Under the pieces are notes generated by a model. That model was not told the origin of the DNA, did no database searches, and saw only the letters and a program-made list of their open reading frames with translations. Below, one piece after another: positions 18,129 to 25,680 of a DNA stretch of 62,417 bases (position 1 is its first letter; the number at the start of each line of letters is the position of its first letter). Both the position numbers and the translations under genes were made by a program. The stretch is from NCBI RefSeq assembly GCF_008326345.1, contig NZ_BJEN01000005.1:1-62417 (forward strand). Direction: 5' to 3'. Source of the DNA: Cutibacterium modestum (GTDB lineage Bacteria > Actinomycetota > Actinomycetes > Propionibacteriales > Propionibacteriaceae).

Positions 18129-18926
18129 TCACCAAACATCGATTTCTACACCGACTAGCCGACCCCTATCGGCGACATTGCCATACTGCTGACCCGCCTG
18201 GTCCTCTAGCCACGACAACGCATCCCGGAACATCCGCACGTCTTCCAAAGCGAAACCGCAGTCGTAGCCGCCCTTATCCCCCAACCGCACCATCTGGCGC
18301 TCCCGACGGCCACCTTCATCGACTTCGATCCATAGTTTCGCGTGCATCCGCTGGCCTCGGCCTTCTGACAGGATCTCGGTGAGCAGATCGGAGGCTTGTC
18401 CTCGCGCATCCTCGTTGTCGCGAGGGAATTGGAGTGTGTGGGAAGAACGGTGGTGGGGCAGGTTTGTGACCTCGTGACGCAGCAGGTTGCGCTTGCGCAT
18501 CTGCCGTTCGAGGCGCTCGGGCTGACTCGTTGACGGGGTTGTGCCGTGGCGGCGTTTCCTCGGCAGGGTTTCAATGTGTTCCTCGCCCAGCACCTCCTCG
18601 TCGGACTGTTGTGGTGCGCGGCTTCGTCTCGGGTGCAGGAGTTCGGCATCCGGTTCGGTGGGACGGTGAGATGGTTTTCCGCGCTTATCGCGTACCTTCG
18701 CGGTCCGGCCTTTGCGATCATGCCGACGCCGCGGCGGGGTAACCTCCTCGCCCCGCTCCAACTGTGTTAACGCCTCGACCAGGTTGGTGCCAGGCTTAAG
18801 CCCTTTTAGCACGAACCGCACCAGGCGGGGGTCTCGGCCGATTCGTCGGGCAATCTCGGCTTGGCTCCACCCTTCGGCTAACAGGGTGCGCACCAGGTCC
18901 TGAGCCCGATTGTCACGCTCAGTCAC
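18129..18926 (-). CDS. HTH DNA-binding protein, candidate telomere/terminal-protein partner
   Basis: This 265-residue protein has an N-terminal helix-turn-helix (GWSQAEIARRIGRDPRLVRF), a long basic linker (about 60-160, rich in Arg and Lys) and a compact C-terminal domain (MHAKLWIEVDEGGRRERQMV to VEIDVW). Its start overlaps the end of the polymerase-like gene by 8 nt, so the two are expressed together. HTH plus basic linker plus small beta-rich tail is also the layout of Tpg-type terminal proteins of actinobacterial linear replicons, but the sequence itself is not recognisably Tpg. Function is inferred; a plasmid regulator is the alternative. Confidence 0.5.
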   Translation of the reverse strand: MTERDNRAQDLVRTLLAEGWSQAEIARRIGRDPRLVRFVLKGLKPGTNLVEALTQLERGEEVTPPRRRHDRKGRTAKVRDKRGKPSHRPTEPDAELLHPRRSRAPQQSDEEVLGEEHIETLPRKRRHGTTPSTSQPERLERQMRKRNLLRHEVTNLPHHRSSHTLQFPRDNEDARGQASDLLTEILSEGRGQRMHAKLWIEVDEGGRRERQMVRLGDKGGYDCGFALEDVRMFRDALSWLEDQAGQQYGNVADRGRLVGVEIDVW

Positions 18927-20625
18927 TGGTCGCCTCCTCGGGGAGTCCTACTTGCTCGGCCTGCTCTGATAGAGCAGCCCGCTCCGATCCGGTCTGAGGC
19001 GCTTCCAAAGGGCCCGGCAAGACACCTTTGACACGCAGCCGCCCGTCCTTGCCGTCATCGCCGCCCCCCTGGGCCACAGGGAGCGCCCAGGGGGGCACGT
19101 TGCTGGTGTAGATAGCGTCGCCGTGGATAGCCAGCAGGGTGCGGGAGTTCATGCGTAGTGCTCCTCCCTTGGTTGTGGCGTTTTTTCCGGTGGTGGGGTC
19201 GGCGATGGGTGTGTTGAGGGTGCGTACGCGGGACAGGGCCCAGATGCGGGCGGCGATTTCGGGGTGCCAGGTGTCGGGGTCGGGGCGGCGGCGGGCGGTT
19301 TGGTATTGGTAGGCGATGGTGTCACCGGTTTTGTTGCGGATGACGTCGAAGCCTTCGATGTCGGAGGGGATGTCGTCGGCGTCGTAGACGACGGTGGTGG
19401 TGACGGGGTTGGAGGCCGACATTTGGCCGATGGTCACGCGCAGCATGTTTTTCAACGCGGAGGTGAGGATTGTCGTGGCGGTGGGGTTTTTGTCTGCCCA
19501 GCGTTTCTCGGCGATGTCGATCATGTCTTGGATGGTTTTGACCCATCCTCGGATGGGATCGACTTTGGTCAGTTTGATCCCTTCGAGGAACTCGATGGGC
19601 TGGGTGATGGGCCCATTTGGTCCGGCTTCGGTGTCCCAGCCTTCGTCGATGGCTAGTTTCAGTTCGGCGGTATCGACCCATGTTTCGTGGGTGGTGCCGG
19701 GCACGTTGGGCCAAAACCATCCTGCTCGTCCTTTGGTGCGTTTGACCGGTAGTAGGCCGATGTCGTCCCACCAGGATGGCACGGTGAAGCGGATGTGGTA
19801 GCGGGCCGGGTGCCAGGGGTTGTTGGTGAACAGGTCGCGGGCTTCGGTGGCGCTGAGCAGAGTGGCGGGTGCGGCACCGATCTCTCCGGTCACTGATCCG
19901 GCATACATGAATCGGCCGTCGATGTACACGAAGTTAGGGATAGGGCCGGCAGGCACGGTGGGGCGCCAGCCCTTTTCGCGGTCCTCGGGGTTGCCGTCGT
20001 CGACGCATAGTTCGTAGCGGTGCTGAGGGGAGGTGTGTTGGATGAGTGCGCCCAGTTCGGGGTCCATCGGCTCCATGCGATAGGACTCGGGGGTCCGTAG
20101 CTTCCAGAGGTTGATTCCTTCTGCTCCGGGGCGGTCCATGAGGGCCCAGTCGCGGTCGATTCTGGTGGCGATGATGTGGGTTAATTCGCGCCATGCCCAG
20201 CGGGCCTGGATTGGGGTGAGGGTCTGGCCAGGGAACCATTCATCAGCGACCAGAATGTCGAGGTTGCGGTCGGTTTCTTTGTGGGTGAACCGGCCTCGGG
20301 CGGGCCGCCCGGACAGCATGAACAGGCCCCGCACGTGCCAGTCCTGGTTGAACTCGCGGGTGTGAGCGGGGGTGTCAGGCAGCAGCCAGGATTGAGGCTG
20401 GTCGGGGATGTTACCGCAGACGATCAGGCGTCGGGCGTTGTGGTGTAGCGCGGTTGTTAGCAGGTCTGACAGGGTTGCGTGCTTGGTGCGTCGTCCCCCC
20501 AGCACTGGCAGGATCTCGTTTCCGGCCGCGTCGACTCCCCGGGCGGTGTCGATGTCTAGCCACACTGTTTCGGGGTCGGGTGGCCGATGTGGGGCGGGAC
20601 GGCGCTGCTCCTGGTCGTCTCTCAT
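18919..20625 (-). CDS. Divergent phi29-like family B DNA polymerase homologue
   Basis: This 568-residue protein is nearly the length of phi29 polymerase (575), with matching landmarks in order: exonuclease-like VWLDIDT (D24, D26), RRLIVCGNIPD; motif A-like FVYIDGRFMYAG (D235, Y240, for DxxSLYP); HIR...GLLPVKRT (277-297); WVDTAELKLAIDEGW then IEFLEGIKL (316-350); motif B-like LKNML...IGQMSASNP (391-407); IAARIWALSRVRTL; and motif C-like LLAIHGDAIYTS (497-508) for YxDTDS. The first motif C Asp is His and the second (D503) remains. This suggests a polymerase fold with altered or lost catalysis. The gene fits a linear plasmid with terminal repeats. The alignment is from memory of the family, by eye. 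Confidence 0.6.
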   Translation of the reverse strand: MRDDQEQRRPAPHRPPDPETVWLDIDTARGVDAAGNEILPVLGGRRTKHATLSDLLTTALHHNARRLIVCGNIPDQPQSWLLPDTPAHTREFNQDWHVRGLFMLSGRPARGRFTHKETDRNLDILVADEWFPGQTLTPIQARWAWRELTHIIATRIDRDWALMDRPGAEGINLWKLRTPESYRMEPMDPELGALIQHTSPQHRYELCVDDGNPEDREKGWRPTVPAGPIPNFVYIDGRFMYAGSVTGEIGAAPATLLSATEARDLFTNNPWHPARYHIRFTVPSWWDDIGLLPVKRTKGRAGWFWPNVPGTTHETWVDTAELKLAIDEGWDTEAGPNGPITQPIEFLEGIKLTKVDPIRGWVKTIQDMIDIAEKRWADKNPTATTILTSALKNMLRVTIGQMSASNPVTTTVVYDADDIPSDIEGFDVIRNKTGDTIAYQYQTARRRPDPDTWHPEIAARIWALSRVRTLNTPIADPTTGKNATTKGGALRMNSRTLLAIHGDAIYTSNVPPWALPVAQGGGDDGKDGRLRVKGVLPGPLEAPQTGSERAALSEQAEQVGLPEEATSD

Positions 20626-21143
20626 GGTTTCCTCCTTTGGGCCAGGGAGCGGCCGGCGTCGAGGGCGTTCATGCGCTCGCGTTGTTCTTCGCGTAGTTGG
20701 TAGACCCGGCCTCGTGACACTCCTGCTGCCTCGGCGATGGTGGTGGCCGGCAGGTGGCCGATGGCGGCAGCGTCGGCAAGGACGTCACGCCAGGCCAGGT
20801 CAATGGTTCCCAGCTGGGCTAGAGCTTCGTCGCGGCGGCGGGTGGCATCAGCCACTACGGAGGCCCACCCTGTGGGGTGGATGGTCTTGACGACGATTCG
20901 GTTGTGGCGGATGGGGCCCCATGCATCAGCGGGGACTTGCCAGCCGTGATTGGCGGCGGACTCGGTGATCTTGAGGCGTCGCTCAGGTGCGCGGGTGCGG
21001 GCAGTGACGTCGGTGTTCCAGGTCTGGACTGGTACCCACGTCCCTTCTCGGATGCGTTCGATGACGCACGTGGTGACCTCGTCGGTGACTGTGATGACCA
21101 GACGATAATCTTTCCCGTCTGGGGTGGTTCGGTAGCTGGGCAT
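20622..21143 (-). CDS. HTH regulator upstream of the polymerase-like gene
   Basis: This 173-residue protein has an N-terminal beta-rich half and a C-terminal helix-turn-helix (LPATTIAEAAGVSRGRVYQL). It overlaps the polymerase-like gene by 4 nt. The same architecture is seen in the plus-strand protein at 23333 (HTH FLAQAAGLSRAAFYKR), so the two look like paralogues. A palindrome upstream (21172-21186) is a candidate operator. Likely a replication or copy-number regulator; the family is not recognised. Confidence 0.7.
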   Translation of the reverse strand: MPSYRTTPDGKDYRLVITVTDEVTTCVIERIREGTWVPVQTWNTDVTARTRAPERRLKITESAANHGWQVPADAWGPIRHNRIVVKTIHPTGWASVVADATRRRDEALAQLGTIDLAWRDVLADAAAIGHLPATTIAEAAGVSRGRVYQLREEQRERMNALDAGRSLAQRRKP

Positions 21144-21171
21144 GTCACCCTCCCCTATCTGTCAAATGAGC

Positions 21172-21220
21172 TAGACACAGTGTCTATTTAATTTGACGCA
21201 AAGTCAAGTGTGCTAGACGC
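21172..21220. promoter_or_regulatory. Operator-like palindromes upstream of the HTH-polymerase operon
   Basis: TAGACAC-A-GTGTCTA (21172-21186) is a perfect palindrome; TTGAC-GCAAA-GTCAA follows at 21193-21207, and TGCTAGACGC at 21211-21220. The last 10-mer recurs exactly at 38921-38930, where it is one arm of an inverted repeat. Confidence 0.6.
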
Positions 21221-21812
21221 CTTTGTGTGGATCCGCCCGCCCAGACAGGCACTCACGTCTCATGACCCGCCGCGACGTCTTAACGAAACCAAACCGCTTA
21301 TAGAACCGCTCCGCAGCGGGCCCGGAGGGCTTCAGTTCGAGGGTGAGACCGTGCTCGTCGGCCCATTGGCAGACTTGTGTGAGGATCTGTGAGCCGTGGC
21401 CTTGAGTGCGGGGGACGGCGTGGACGCACATGAGCATGGGGCCGTGGCGGCGCGCTGGCGGGGCCACGTAGGCTCCGCCATGCCAGTCCGGTGTGGTCTG
21501 CCAGCTTCGCCATGTCGCGGTACGCCAGTGGTGGGCTTCGAGGGCCACCATGATCACCGCGACGACGACGAGCGTTGCGGCCCCGATCATGGCCAGCTCA
21601 CCCTGGCCAGGCCAGTTCCCGCAGATGATCCAGTCTCTTAACGCCCAGATGATCGCGGCTTCCACGCCTGCTGCGATCGGGATGAGCAAGGCAGAACGAC
21701 GGTGTCCTGCCATGATCTCGGTGATCTCGCTGCGATGCCACGACAAGGAGAATTCCCACGACTCTTGAATCATGCTGATGTGTGAACGGCTTCTTCGGCT
21801 TCGCCCTGCCAT
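21213..21812 (-). CDS. Membrane-linked GNAT acetyltransferase
   Basis: This 199-residue protein has two hydrophobic helices (about 40-60 and 74-92) before a GNAT domain. Visible are AVPRTQGHGSQILTQVCQWA (acetyl-CoA loop) and GPAAERFYKRFGFVKTSRRV (C-terminal GNAT motif). GGAGA precedes the ATG at 21812, and the gene overlaps the end of the upstream gene by 43 nt. Substrate unknown. Membrane-anchored GNAT proteins occur on actinobacterial mobile elements without a known role. Confidence 0.7.
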   Translation of the reverse strand: MAGRSRRSRSHISMIQESWEFSLSWHRSEITEIMAGHRRSALLIPIAAGVEAAIIWALRDWIICGNWPGQGELAMIGAATLVVVAVIMVALEAHHWRTATWRSWQTTPDWHGGAYVAPPARRHGPMLMCVHAVPRTQGHGSQILTQVCQWADEHGLTLELKPSGPAAERFYKRFGFVKTSRRVMRRECLSGRADPHKGV

Positions 21813-22147
21813 AGTTTCTCCAAACGACGCTCAGCCAGCTCGTCGGGACACGGCGACAGCCTGCCGCACTCGGAGCAGACCCCGAAGTGGCGCGAGAGAG
21901 TGATGACCGGCTCGTCGGGAGCATGAACCGACTCGATGCCCGGGTGCTGCTCATCGGTGAGTCCCGAAGCGTGGCTGATCTCGATCAGACGGAGGTGGAC
22001 CATGCCGTCGTAGCTGTCGGCTCTCTCGACATGGAACGGGTAGGAGCCGTCCGCGGTGTGGCCTGCAACCAGGTCCCCGATCTTCAACTGGCTGGCGGTC
22101 ATGGTTCGCACCGGCGGCAGCGGGGTCCGGGTCGCGTTGATCCTCAT
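21770..22147 (-). CDS. Hypothetical protein with a CxxC-type cluster
   Basis: This 125-residue protein starts MRINATRTPLPPVRTMTASQ; the start at 22147 has AAGGAG upstream and avoids a poor 32-residue extension. The central part (LKIGDLVAGHTADGSYPFHV) looks like a small beta-barrel. Near the end, FGVCSECGRLSPCPDE could bind a metal. A repeated promoter-like element (22169-22208) and a 12-bp inverted repeat (22269-22300) lie upstream. The family is not recognised. Confidence 0.65.
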   Translation of the reverse strand: MRINATRTPLPPVRTMTASQLKIGDLVAGHTADGSYPFHVERADSYDGMVHLRLIEISHASGLTDEQHPGIESVHAPDEPVITLSRHFGVCSECGRLSPCPDELAERRLEKLWQGEAEEAVHTSA

Positions 22148-22168
22148 GGTCTCTCCTTGCTTCTGCGC

Positions 22169-22208
22169 CTTCATAGATGAAGGTGCCACAGCCGGGGTTG
22201 ATGTGCGG
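22169..22208 (-). promoter_or_regulatory. Repeated plasmid element CCGCACAT-N18-CTTCA (copy 1)
   Basis: On the minus strand CCGCACAT is followed after 18 nt by CTTCATCTATGAAG, 35 nt before the start codon at 22147. The same spacing and sequence recur upstream of six other genes. Confidence 0.75.
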
Positions 22209-22268
22209 AACCACAGCCACTTTTTCAATAAATCCATCACCAATCCATCACCACGGTCTCACCCCTTC

Positions 22269-22300
22269 CCAAATGTGTAAACCATGATTTACACATTTGG
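22269..22300. promoter_or_regulatory. 12-bp inverted repeat between divergent genes
   Basis: CCAAATGTGTAA (22269-22280) is repeated inverted as TTACACATTTGG (22289-22300) around an 8-nt centre. It lies immediately upstream of the plus-strand gene at 22304 and upstream of the minus-strand gene at 22147, so it is a good operator candidate for one or both. Confidence 0.7.
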
Positions 22301-22303
22301 GGC

Positions 22304-22672
22304 ATGATCGAACCCACAACCATCTCCACCACGCCCCGCGTGGCCATCATCTCCCCCAGCGGGCCAGCACGGTTCTGGGGCGAGCCTCCCAGCATCGCAC
22401 TGCGCCGACACGGCCGGTCCCCCATGAGGTCCCTTCCTTCCGGGGCCCTGCTGCTGGTGTGGGACGTCACCGTTTTGACCGGGCCCACTCTCGGCCACCG
22501 CGTGCGTCCTCTCAGTAAGGACGCCGAGCTGACTGCCCGGCGCTGGCTCGACCAGGTCGCCGACAACCCCGGCTTCCTCGACACCCTTATCGAGGCCGCC
22601 CGCATCACCAATGGATGGCATCACGCGACGCCTCCGCACATTCAGGCCCCTTACCGGACCCTTCATCAGTGA
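22304..22672 (+). CDS. Hypothetical small protein
   Basis: This 122-residue open frame begins right after the 12-bp inverted repeat, with no ribosome binding site, so it could be translated from a leaderless transcript. The sequence (RVAIISPSGPARFWG, then a helical second half RPLSKDAELTARRWLDQVAD) looks protein-like but is not recognised. Its 3' end contains the promoter-like element that precedes the gene at 22689. Confidence 0.5.
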   Translation: MIEPTTISTTPRVAIISPSGPARFWGEPPSIALRRHGRSPMRSLPSGALLLVWDVTVLTGPTLGHRVRPLSKDAELTARRWLDQVADNPGFLDTLIEAARITNGWHHATPPHIQAPYRTLHQ

Positions 22673-22674
22673 AC
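22634..22674 (+). promoter_or_regulatory. Repeated plasmid element CCGCACAT-N19-CTTCA (copy 2)
   Basis: CCGCACAT at 22634-22641 is followed by CTTCATCAGTGAAC at 22661-22674. The gene at 22689 starts 28 nt after the CTTCA box, with GGAGGT in between. Confidence 0.75.
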
Positions 22675-22688
22675 GGAGGTACAACGAC

Positions 22689-23270
22689 ATGACCAGCGAC
22701 ATTGACATTGACCGGACCCACAAACCCGACGACCGCGCCGAGGCTCCTCTTTACCGGTCCTGGGCCAGGAGACTCGTGCACGTCTCCGGGATGCCCTGGC
22801 GTATCGTCGCCGCCCTGGCCGGGGTCTCCCCCACCTCCATGCACCGGCTTCTATTCGGCCGCAACGGTCGACCCGTGGAATGGATCGGCATCAATGATGC
22901 TCGCGCCCTGATGGATATCGGCATCGATGATCTCGCCTCAGCGTCCACCGACCGTATCCCGGCCCGCGAATCCCGCGAGCTGTTGGTAGCCCTGCACACC
23001 CTCGGCTGGACCGATGAGCATCTAAGCCGCTGGCTGACCAGTTCCGACCTCGACCTGGCCACCACCCCCAAGGCCCTCTACGTCACCCGGCTATCCGCCG
23101 CCCGCATCCAGGCCACCTACGACATGCTCATCAGCCAACCCGTCCGCCGCTGCGGCCACCCCCGCACCCCGCCTATCTCGTCCCAGACTCCGGTTACCTC
23201 GCCCCAGCCCGGGCCCGAGGATGCCGAAACGTTCCAGCCCGCCCTGTTCGAGCTAGCCGACTGCGCATGA
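22689..23270 (+). CDS. HTH protein, candidate replication regulator
   Basis: This 193-residue protein begins at the ATG after GGAGGT. It has a helix-turn-helix (MPWRIVAALAGVSPTSMHRL, about 36-56) followed by a helical domain and a Pro-rich tail. The end, FQPALFELADCA, contains a QxxLF pentapeptide of the kind that binds the DNA sliding clamp; that reading is speculative. It is driven by a copy of the repeated promoter-like element and followed by another HTH gene. The family is not recognised. Confidence 0.65.
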   Translation: MTSDIDIDRTHKPDDRAEAPLYRSWARRLVHVSGMPWRIVAALAGVSPTSMHRLLFGRNGRPVEWIGINDARALMDIGIDDLASASTDRIPARESRELLVALHTLGWTDEHLSRWLTSSDLDLATTPKALYVTRLSAARIQATYDMLISQPVRRCGHPRTPPISSQTPVTSPQPGPEDAETFQPALFELADCA

Positions 23271-23332
23271 GACCCCACACAAACATGGTTGAATCGAAGG
23301 GCTCAGCCAGCAGCCAGTTACCAGGAGTCCCC

Positions 23333-23830
23333 GTGCGTCTATACCGCGCTGTTCTTACCCACACCGACATCCAGATCACCGTCCGCATCTGGAGCACCAC
23401 CGACCACGACTGGACCTGGACTCCCCTCGACACCTGGACCCCCGACCCGACCCCGACCACACCAGCCCAACTGGCCGACGAACTCCACCGACACGGATGG
23501 ACCACCCCCGAGGACCCCACCACCCTCACCAAGGTGACTGTGATCCCCGAGAACTGGCAGGCCCTCGTCGACCACGCCCTCGCTGCCCGAAACCACCAAG
23601 CCAACCAGCTGCGCGTCGCCGAGAACATCCTCACCGACATCCTCGGCGACGCCGCCGACGCCGGCCTTTCCGTGACCTTCCTCGCCCAGGCCGCCGGACT
23701 GTCCCGAGCTGCCTTCTACAAACGCAGCGCTAAGACCATCAACTCTATGAGGCACACCGACCAGCCGCGCGAAGACCCCTCCCAGCTCACCCGAGCCGAG
23801 AAAACAGCACTCAGCCTGGGCGACGAGTGA
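23333..23830 (+). CDS. HTH protein, paralogue of the 20622 gene
   Basis: This 165-residue protein starts at GTG 23333 with AGGAG 6 nt upstream. Like the protein at 20622-21143 it has an N-terminal half starting with a beta strand pattern (VRLYRAVLTHTDIQITVRIW) and a C-terminal HTH (VTFLAQAAGLSRAAFYKR). The tail TRAEKTALSLG is polar. Probably a DNA-binding regulator working with the preceding gene; target unknown. Confidence 0.65.
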   Translation: MRLYRAVLTHTDIQITVRIWSTTDHDWTWTPLDTWTPDPTPTTPAQLADELHRHGWTTPEDPTTLTKVTVIPENWQALVDHALAARNHQANQLRVAENILTDILGDAADAGLSVTFLAQAAGLSRAAFYKRSAKTINSMRHTDQPREDPSQLTRAEKTALSLGDE

Positions 23831-23937
23831 TCCTCACACCTCCTGCGACAGCCCGGCCGTGGAGCCTTCCCACACGTGTCTAGCCAGCACTGACCGGGAA
23901 AACCTATTCGCGGCACCACACCGGGCCCACTCACCAG

Positions 23938-24243
23938 TCACCTACACCCCCGACTGCCCCTCGCGAAGACCCAACCAGCGAACCAAGCCCCCAATGCGCC
24001 CACCACGATCAGCACACCCACGGCGACCACCAGGTGGGAAGCACTAACCGACCCCAACAACCCAAGATCAAACAGGCCCTGCCCGGGAACGCCGAGCAGC
24101 CCGTGATCGCGAAGCCATGCTCCGAGATGACCGATGATTTTAGGGGCCATCTTCTTCAGCAGGGCTATCCCTCCGATACCAACAACGATGAAGGCGAGGA
24201 TTTCTTCGCATCCGTTGTTTCCTTCTCCGGTGGGGCCGTTCAT
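23938..24243 (-). CDS. Small membrane protein
   Basis: This 101-residue protein has an N-terminal hydrophobic helix (EEILAFIVVGIGGIALL) and a second one near the end (HLVVAVGVLIVVGALGAWFA). Its ATG at 24243 overlaps the stop of the upstream gene (ATGA), so both are in one operon. Two-helix proteins of this size are common accessory parts of actinobacterial transfer loci, but no family is recognised. Confidence 0.6.
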   Translation of the reverse strand: MNGPTGEGNNGCEEILAFIVVGIGGIALLKKMAPKIIGHLGAWLRDHGLLGVPGQGLFDLGLLGSVSASHLVVAVGVLIVVGALGAWFAGWVFARGSRGCR

Positions 24244-24557
24244 GCTGCCTTCTCGGGGTGGACGGCCAGCCAGCCGATGAGGTTGTCGGCGACCTGTCCT
24301 GAGGTTTCGATCAGTTCGACCTGTCCAGCCTGCCATGCGCGCGATGCGCCGGCCAGCAGTGATGCCGGGGCCCCTGCTGCGCGGCTGAGAGAAGCGACTT
24401 CAGTCAAGGCGGTGCGTAGCTCCTCGATGGCGCTTTCGATGTACCAGCCGCTGTCGGTACTGGTCTCGGCGGCGTCGGTGGCGGTGATAAGGGCGTCGGT
24501 GAGGTTGTTGACGGCATGGTCGAGATCAGCGATGCTCGGTAAAGCTACGGGAGTCAC
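24240..24557 (-). CDS. Hypothetical helical protein
   Basis: This 105-residue protein is predicted mostly helical (DLDHAVNNLTDALITATDAA, then ELRTALTEVASLSRAAGAPA). The GTG start at 24557 has GGAAGG about 10 nt upstream and lies downstream of a copy of the repeated promoter-like element; an ATG at 24587 would overlap that element. The shape recalls WXG100-like or coiled helical-hairpin proteins, without a WxG motif. Function unknown. Confidence 0.55.
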   Translation of the reverse strand: MTPVALPSIADLDHAVNNLTDALITATDAAETSTDSGWYIESAIEELRTALTEVASLSRAAGAPASLLAGASRAWQAGQVELIETSGQVADNLIGWLAVHPEKAA

Positions 24558-24581
24558 GGTGTGTTTTCCTTCCAGGGATGC

Positions 24582-24621
24582 CTTCACTGGTAAAGGTTCC
24601 CTGGGTCCGGCCGATGTGCGG
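24582..24621 (-). promoter_or_regulatory. Repeated plasmid element CCGCACAT-N18-CTTTA (copy 3)
   Basis: On the minus strand CCGCACAT is followed after exactly 18 nt by CTTTACCAGTGAAG, 38 nt upstream of the start at 24557. Confidence 0.72.
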
Positions 24622-24679
24622 TGATTTAAGAAAGATGCTCCGCATCAAGTCGTTTGAGTCAGGAAAATTCGGCTAGAAC

Positions 24680-24811
24680 GGCACCAAGGTTCGCTCCCAC
24701 TCGTCCAAACCTGTGGCGGGGCTGCCCCTGTCTGAACGCACATGCGTGTGCACTGTCTGCGGGATGATCCTGGACCGCGGCATCAACGCCGCGGTCAGCC
24801 CCGCTCGCTAG
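24680..24811 (+). pseudogene. TnpB (IS605/IS607-type) C-terminal remnant
   Basis: The frame reads SSKPVAGLPLSERTCVCTVC followed by GMILDRGINAAVSPAR and a TAG. This matches the zinc-finger C-terminus of TnpB nucleases (LPLSERTYxCxxCGxxxDRDxNAAxN), but the first CxxC pair is missing and no upstream gene remains. It is an insertion-element scar next to the toxin-antitoxin genes. Confidence 0.7.
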
Positions 24812-24990
24812 CCACGATGGGCACAGGAGAGCGGCCCGGGGCAGGAGGTCCGTCTACCCTCCGAGGCAGCGGCTGCTGGCAATGAAGCGTCATTTCCCCT
24901 CGGGGAACCGGGCATTGGCAACGGCACTTTGAGACTGAGATGCCACTATCTGACATCCAGACATAACCGTTAGTGGTCGTTTACGGTCGC

Positions 24991-25020
24991 TTGTATAACA
25001 AGTTATTATTGTAGTACAAT
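24991..25020 (+). promoter_or_regulatory. Promoter of the 25028 toxin-antitoxin pair
   Basis: TTGTAT at 24991-24996 and TACAAT at 25015-25020 with an 18-bp spacer. The ATG at 25028 lies 7-8 nt after the -10 box and has no ribosome binding site, which points to a leaderless transcript. TTGTATAAC and its near-inverse in this promoter may be the operator. Confidence 0.65.
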
Positions 25021-25027
25021 ATTTGGC

Positions 25028-25297
25028 ATGGCCATCATTTTTACTGAGAGCGCCGCTCGACATGGGTTCACCCGTGACGACGCAATTCACGCTATGGAGA
25101 CTCCCGAGGTGTTCACGCCCCACTTTGATCATTCCCGTACTGGGAGTCCTGATGTGGCGGCATGGATTGGCCCGGCGAGAGGAGGGCTCACCATTGAGGT
25201 GTTCGCCACGGTGATCCGACCTCACACAGTCGTGGTCTTTCACTGCATGGAAGTGCGACCTTCAACCCGCGAGAAACTGAACGGAGAACAATCATGA
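25028..25297 (+). CDS. BrnT/DUF4258-like toxin
   Basis: This 89-residue protein begins MAIIFTESAARHGFTRDDAI and has the family middle WIGPARGGLTIEVFATVIRP and end VVVFHCMEVRPSTREKL, the pattern of small RelE-fold toxins (HGxTxxDAxxAM...GPxxxGxxxEV...FHxM). It precedes and overlaps its RHH antitoxin by 4 nt, the gene order of BrnTA-type modules. Translation is probably leaderless. Confidence 0.75.
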   Translation: MAIIFTESAARHGFTRDDAIHAMETPEVFTPHFDHSRTGSPDVAAWIGPARGGLTIEVFATVIRPHTVVVFHCMEVRPSTREKLNGEQS

Positions 25298-25620
25298 GCA
25301 ACAGCCACGAGATCCGTTACGGGATCGACTTCACCGAACTGGCCGACTGGGCCGAGACCGATAACGCCACCCATGACCCGCAAACCAGCCCTGTGTTTTG
25401 GGGTAAGGATGCCCGGCACGCCAGCCAAGCGCTGCTGAAGCGTGGACGCCCGACCCTTGGCGAGGACCATGCCACTGGCAAGGGACACTCACCACGCCGT
25501 CAACTCCGTCTGGACGCTGAGACAAACACACGCCTCGATGCAATGGCGGCCGAGACCGGGCGCAGCCCCTCCGACATCATGCGCACCGCCCTCATCGACT
25601 ACCTCGATGCCGCAAGCTAA
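25294..25620 (+). CDS. RHH antitoxin of the 25028 pair
   Basis: This 108-residue protein has a linker-rich N-terminus (ELADWAETDNATHDP) for toxin binding and a C-terminal RHH (SPRRQLRLDAETNTRLDAMA, then SPSDIMRTALIDYL). It overlaps the toxin gene by ATGA. The N-terminal pattern DFTELADWAE resembles the other antitoxins at 3649 and 53883. It should neutralise the toxin and repress the shared promoter. Confidence 0.78.
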   Translation: MSNSHEIRYGIDFTELADWAETDNATHDPQTSPVFWGKDARHASQALLKRGRPTLGEDHATGKGHSPRRQLRLDAETNTRLDAMAAETGRSPSDIMRTALIDYLDAAS

Positions 25621-25680
25621 CATCACCTCACATGCACGCGCTACAAGGAAGTCATGCAGGCGACAGCATGAATCACGATC

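Noticed and set aside
18206-18721. Long alternative frames across the HTH gene and across the polymerase-like gene
   Set aside because: They are shadows of the real genes in GC-rich DNA and have Arg/Pro/His-rich translations without domain patterns.
22180-22700. WhiB identity for the 22689 protein
   Set aside because: It lacks the four-cysteine pattern; only an HTH can be supported.
24890-25243. Minus-strand frame over the toxin gene at 25028
   Set aside because: It is antisense to a toxin with a good promoter and family match.
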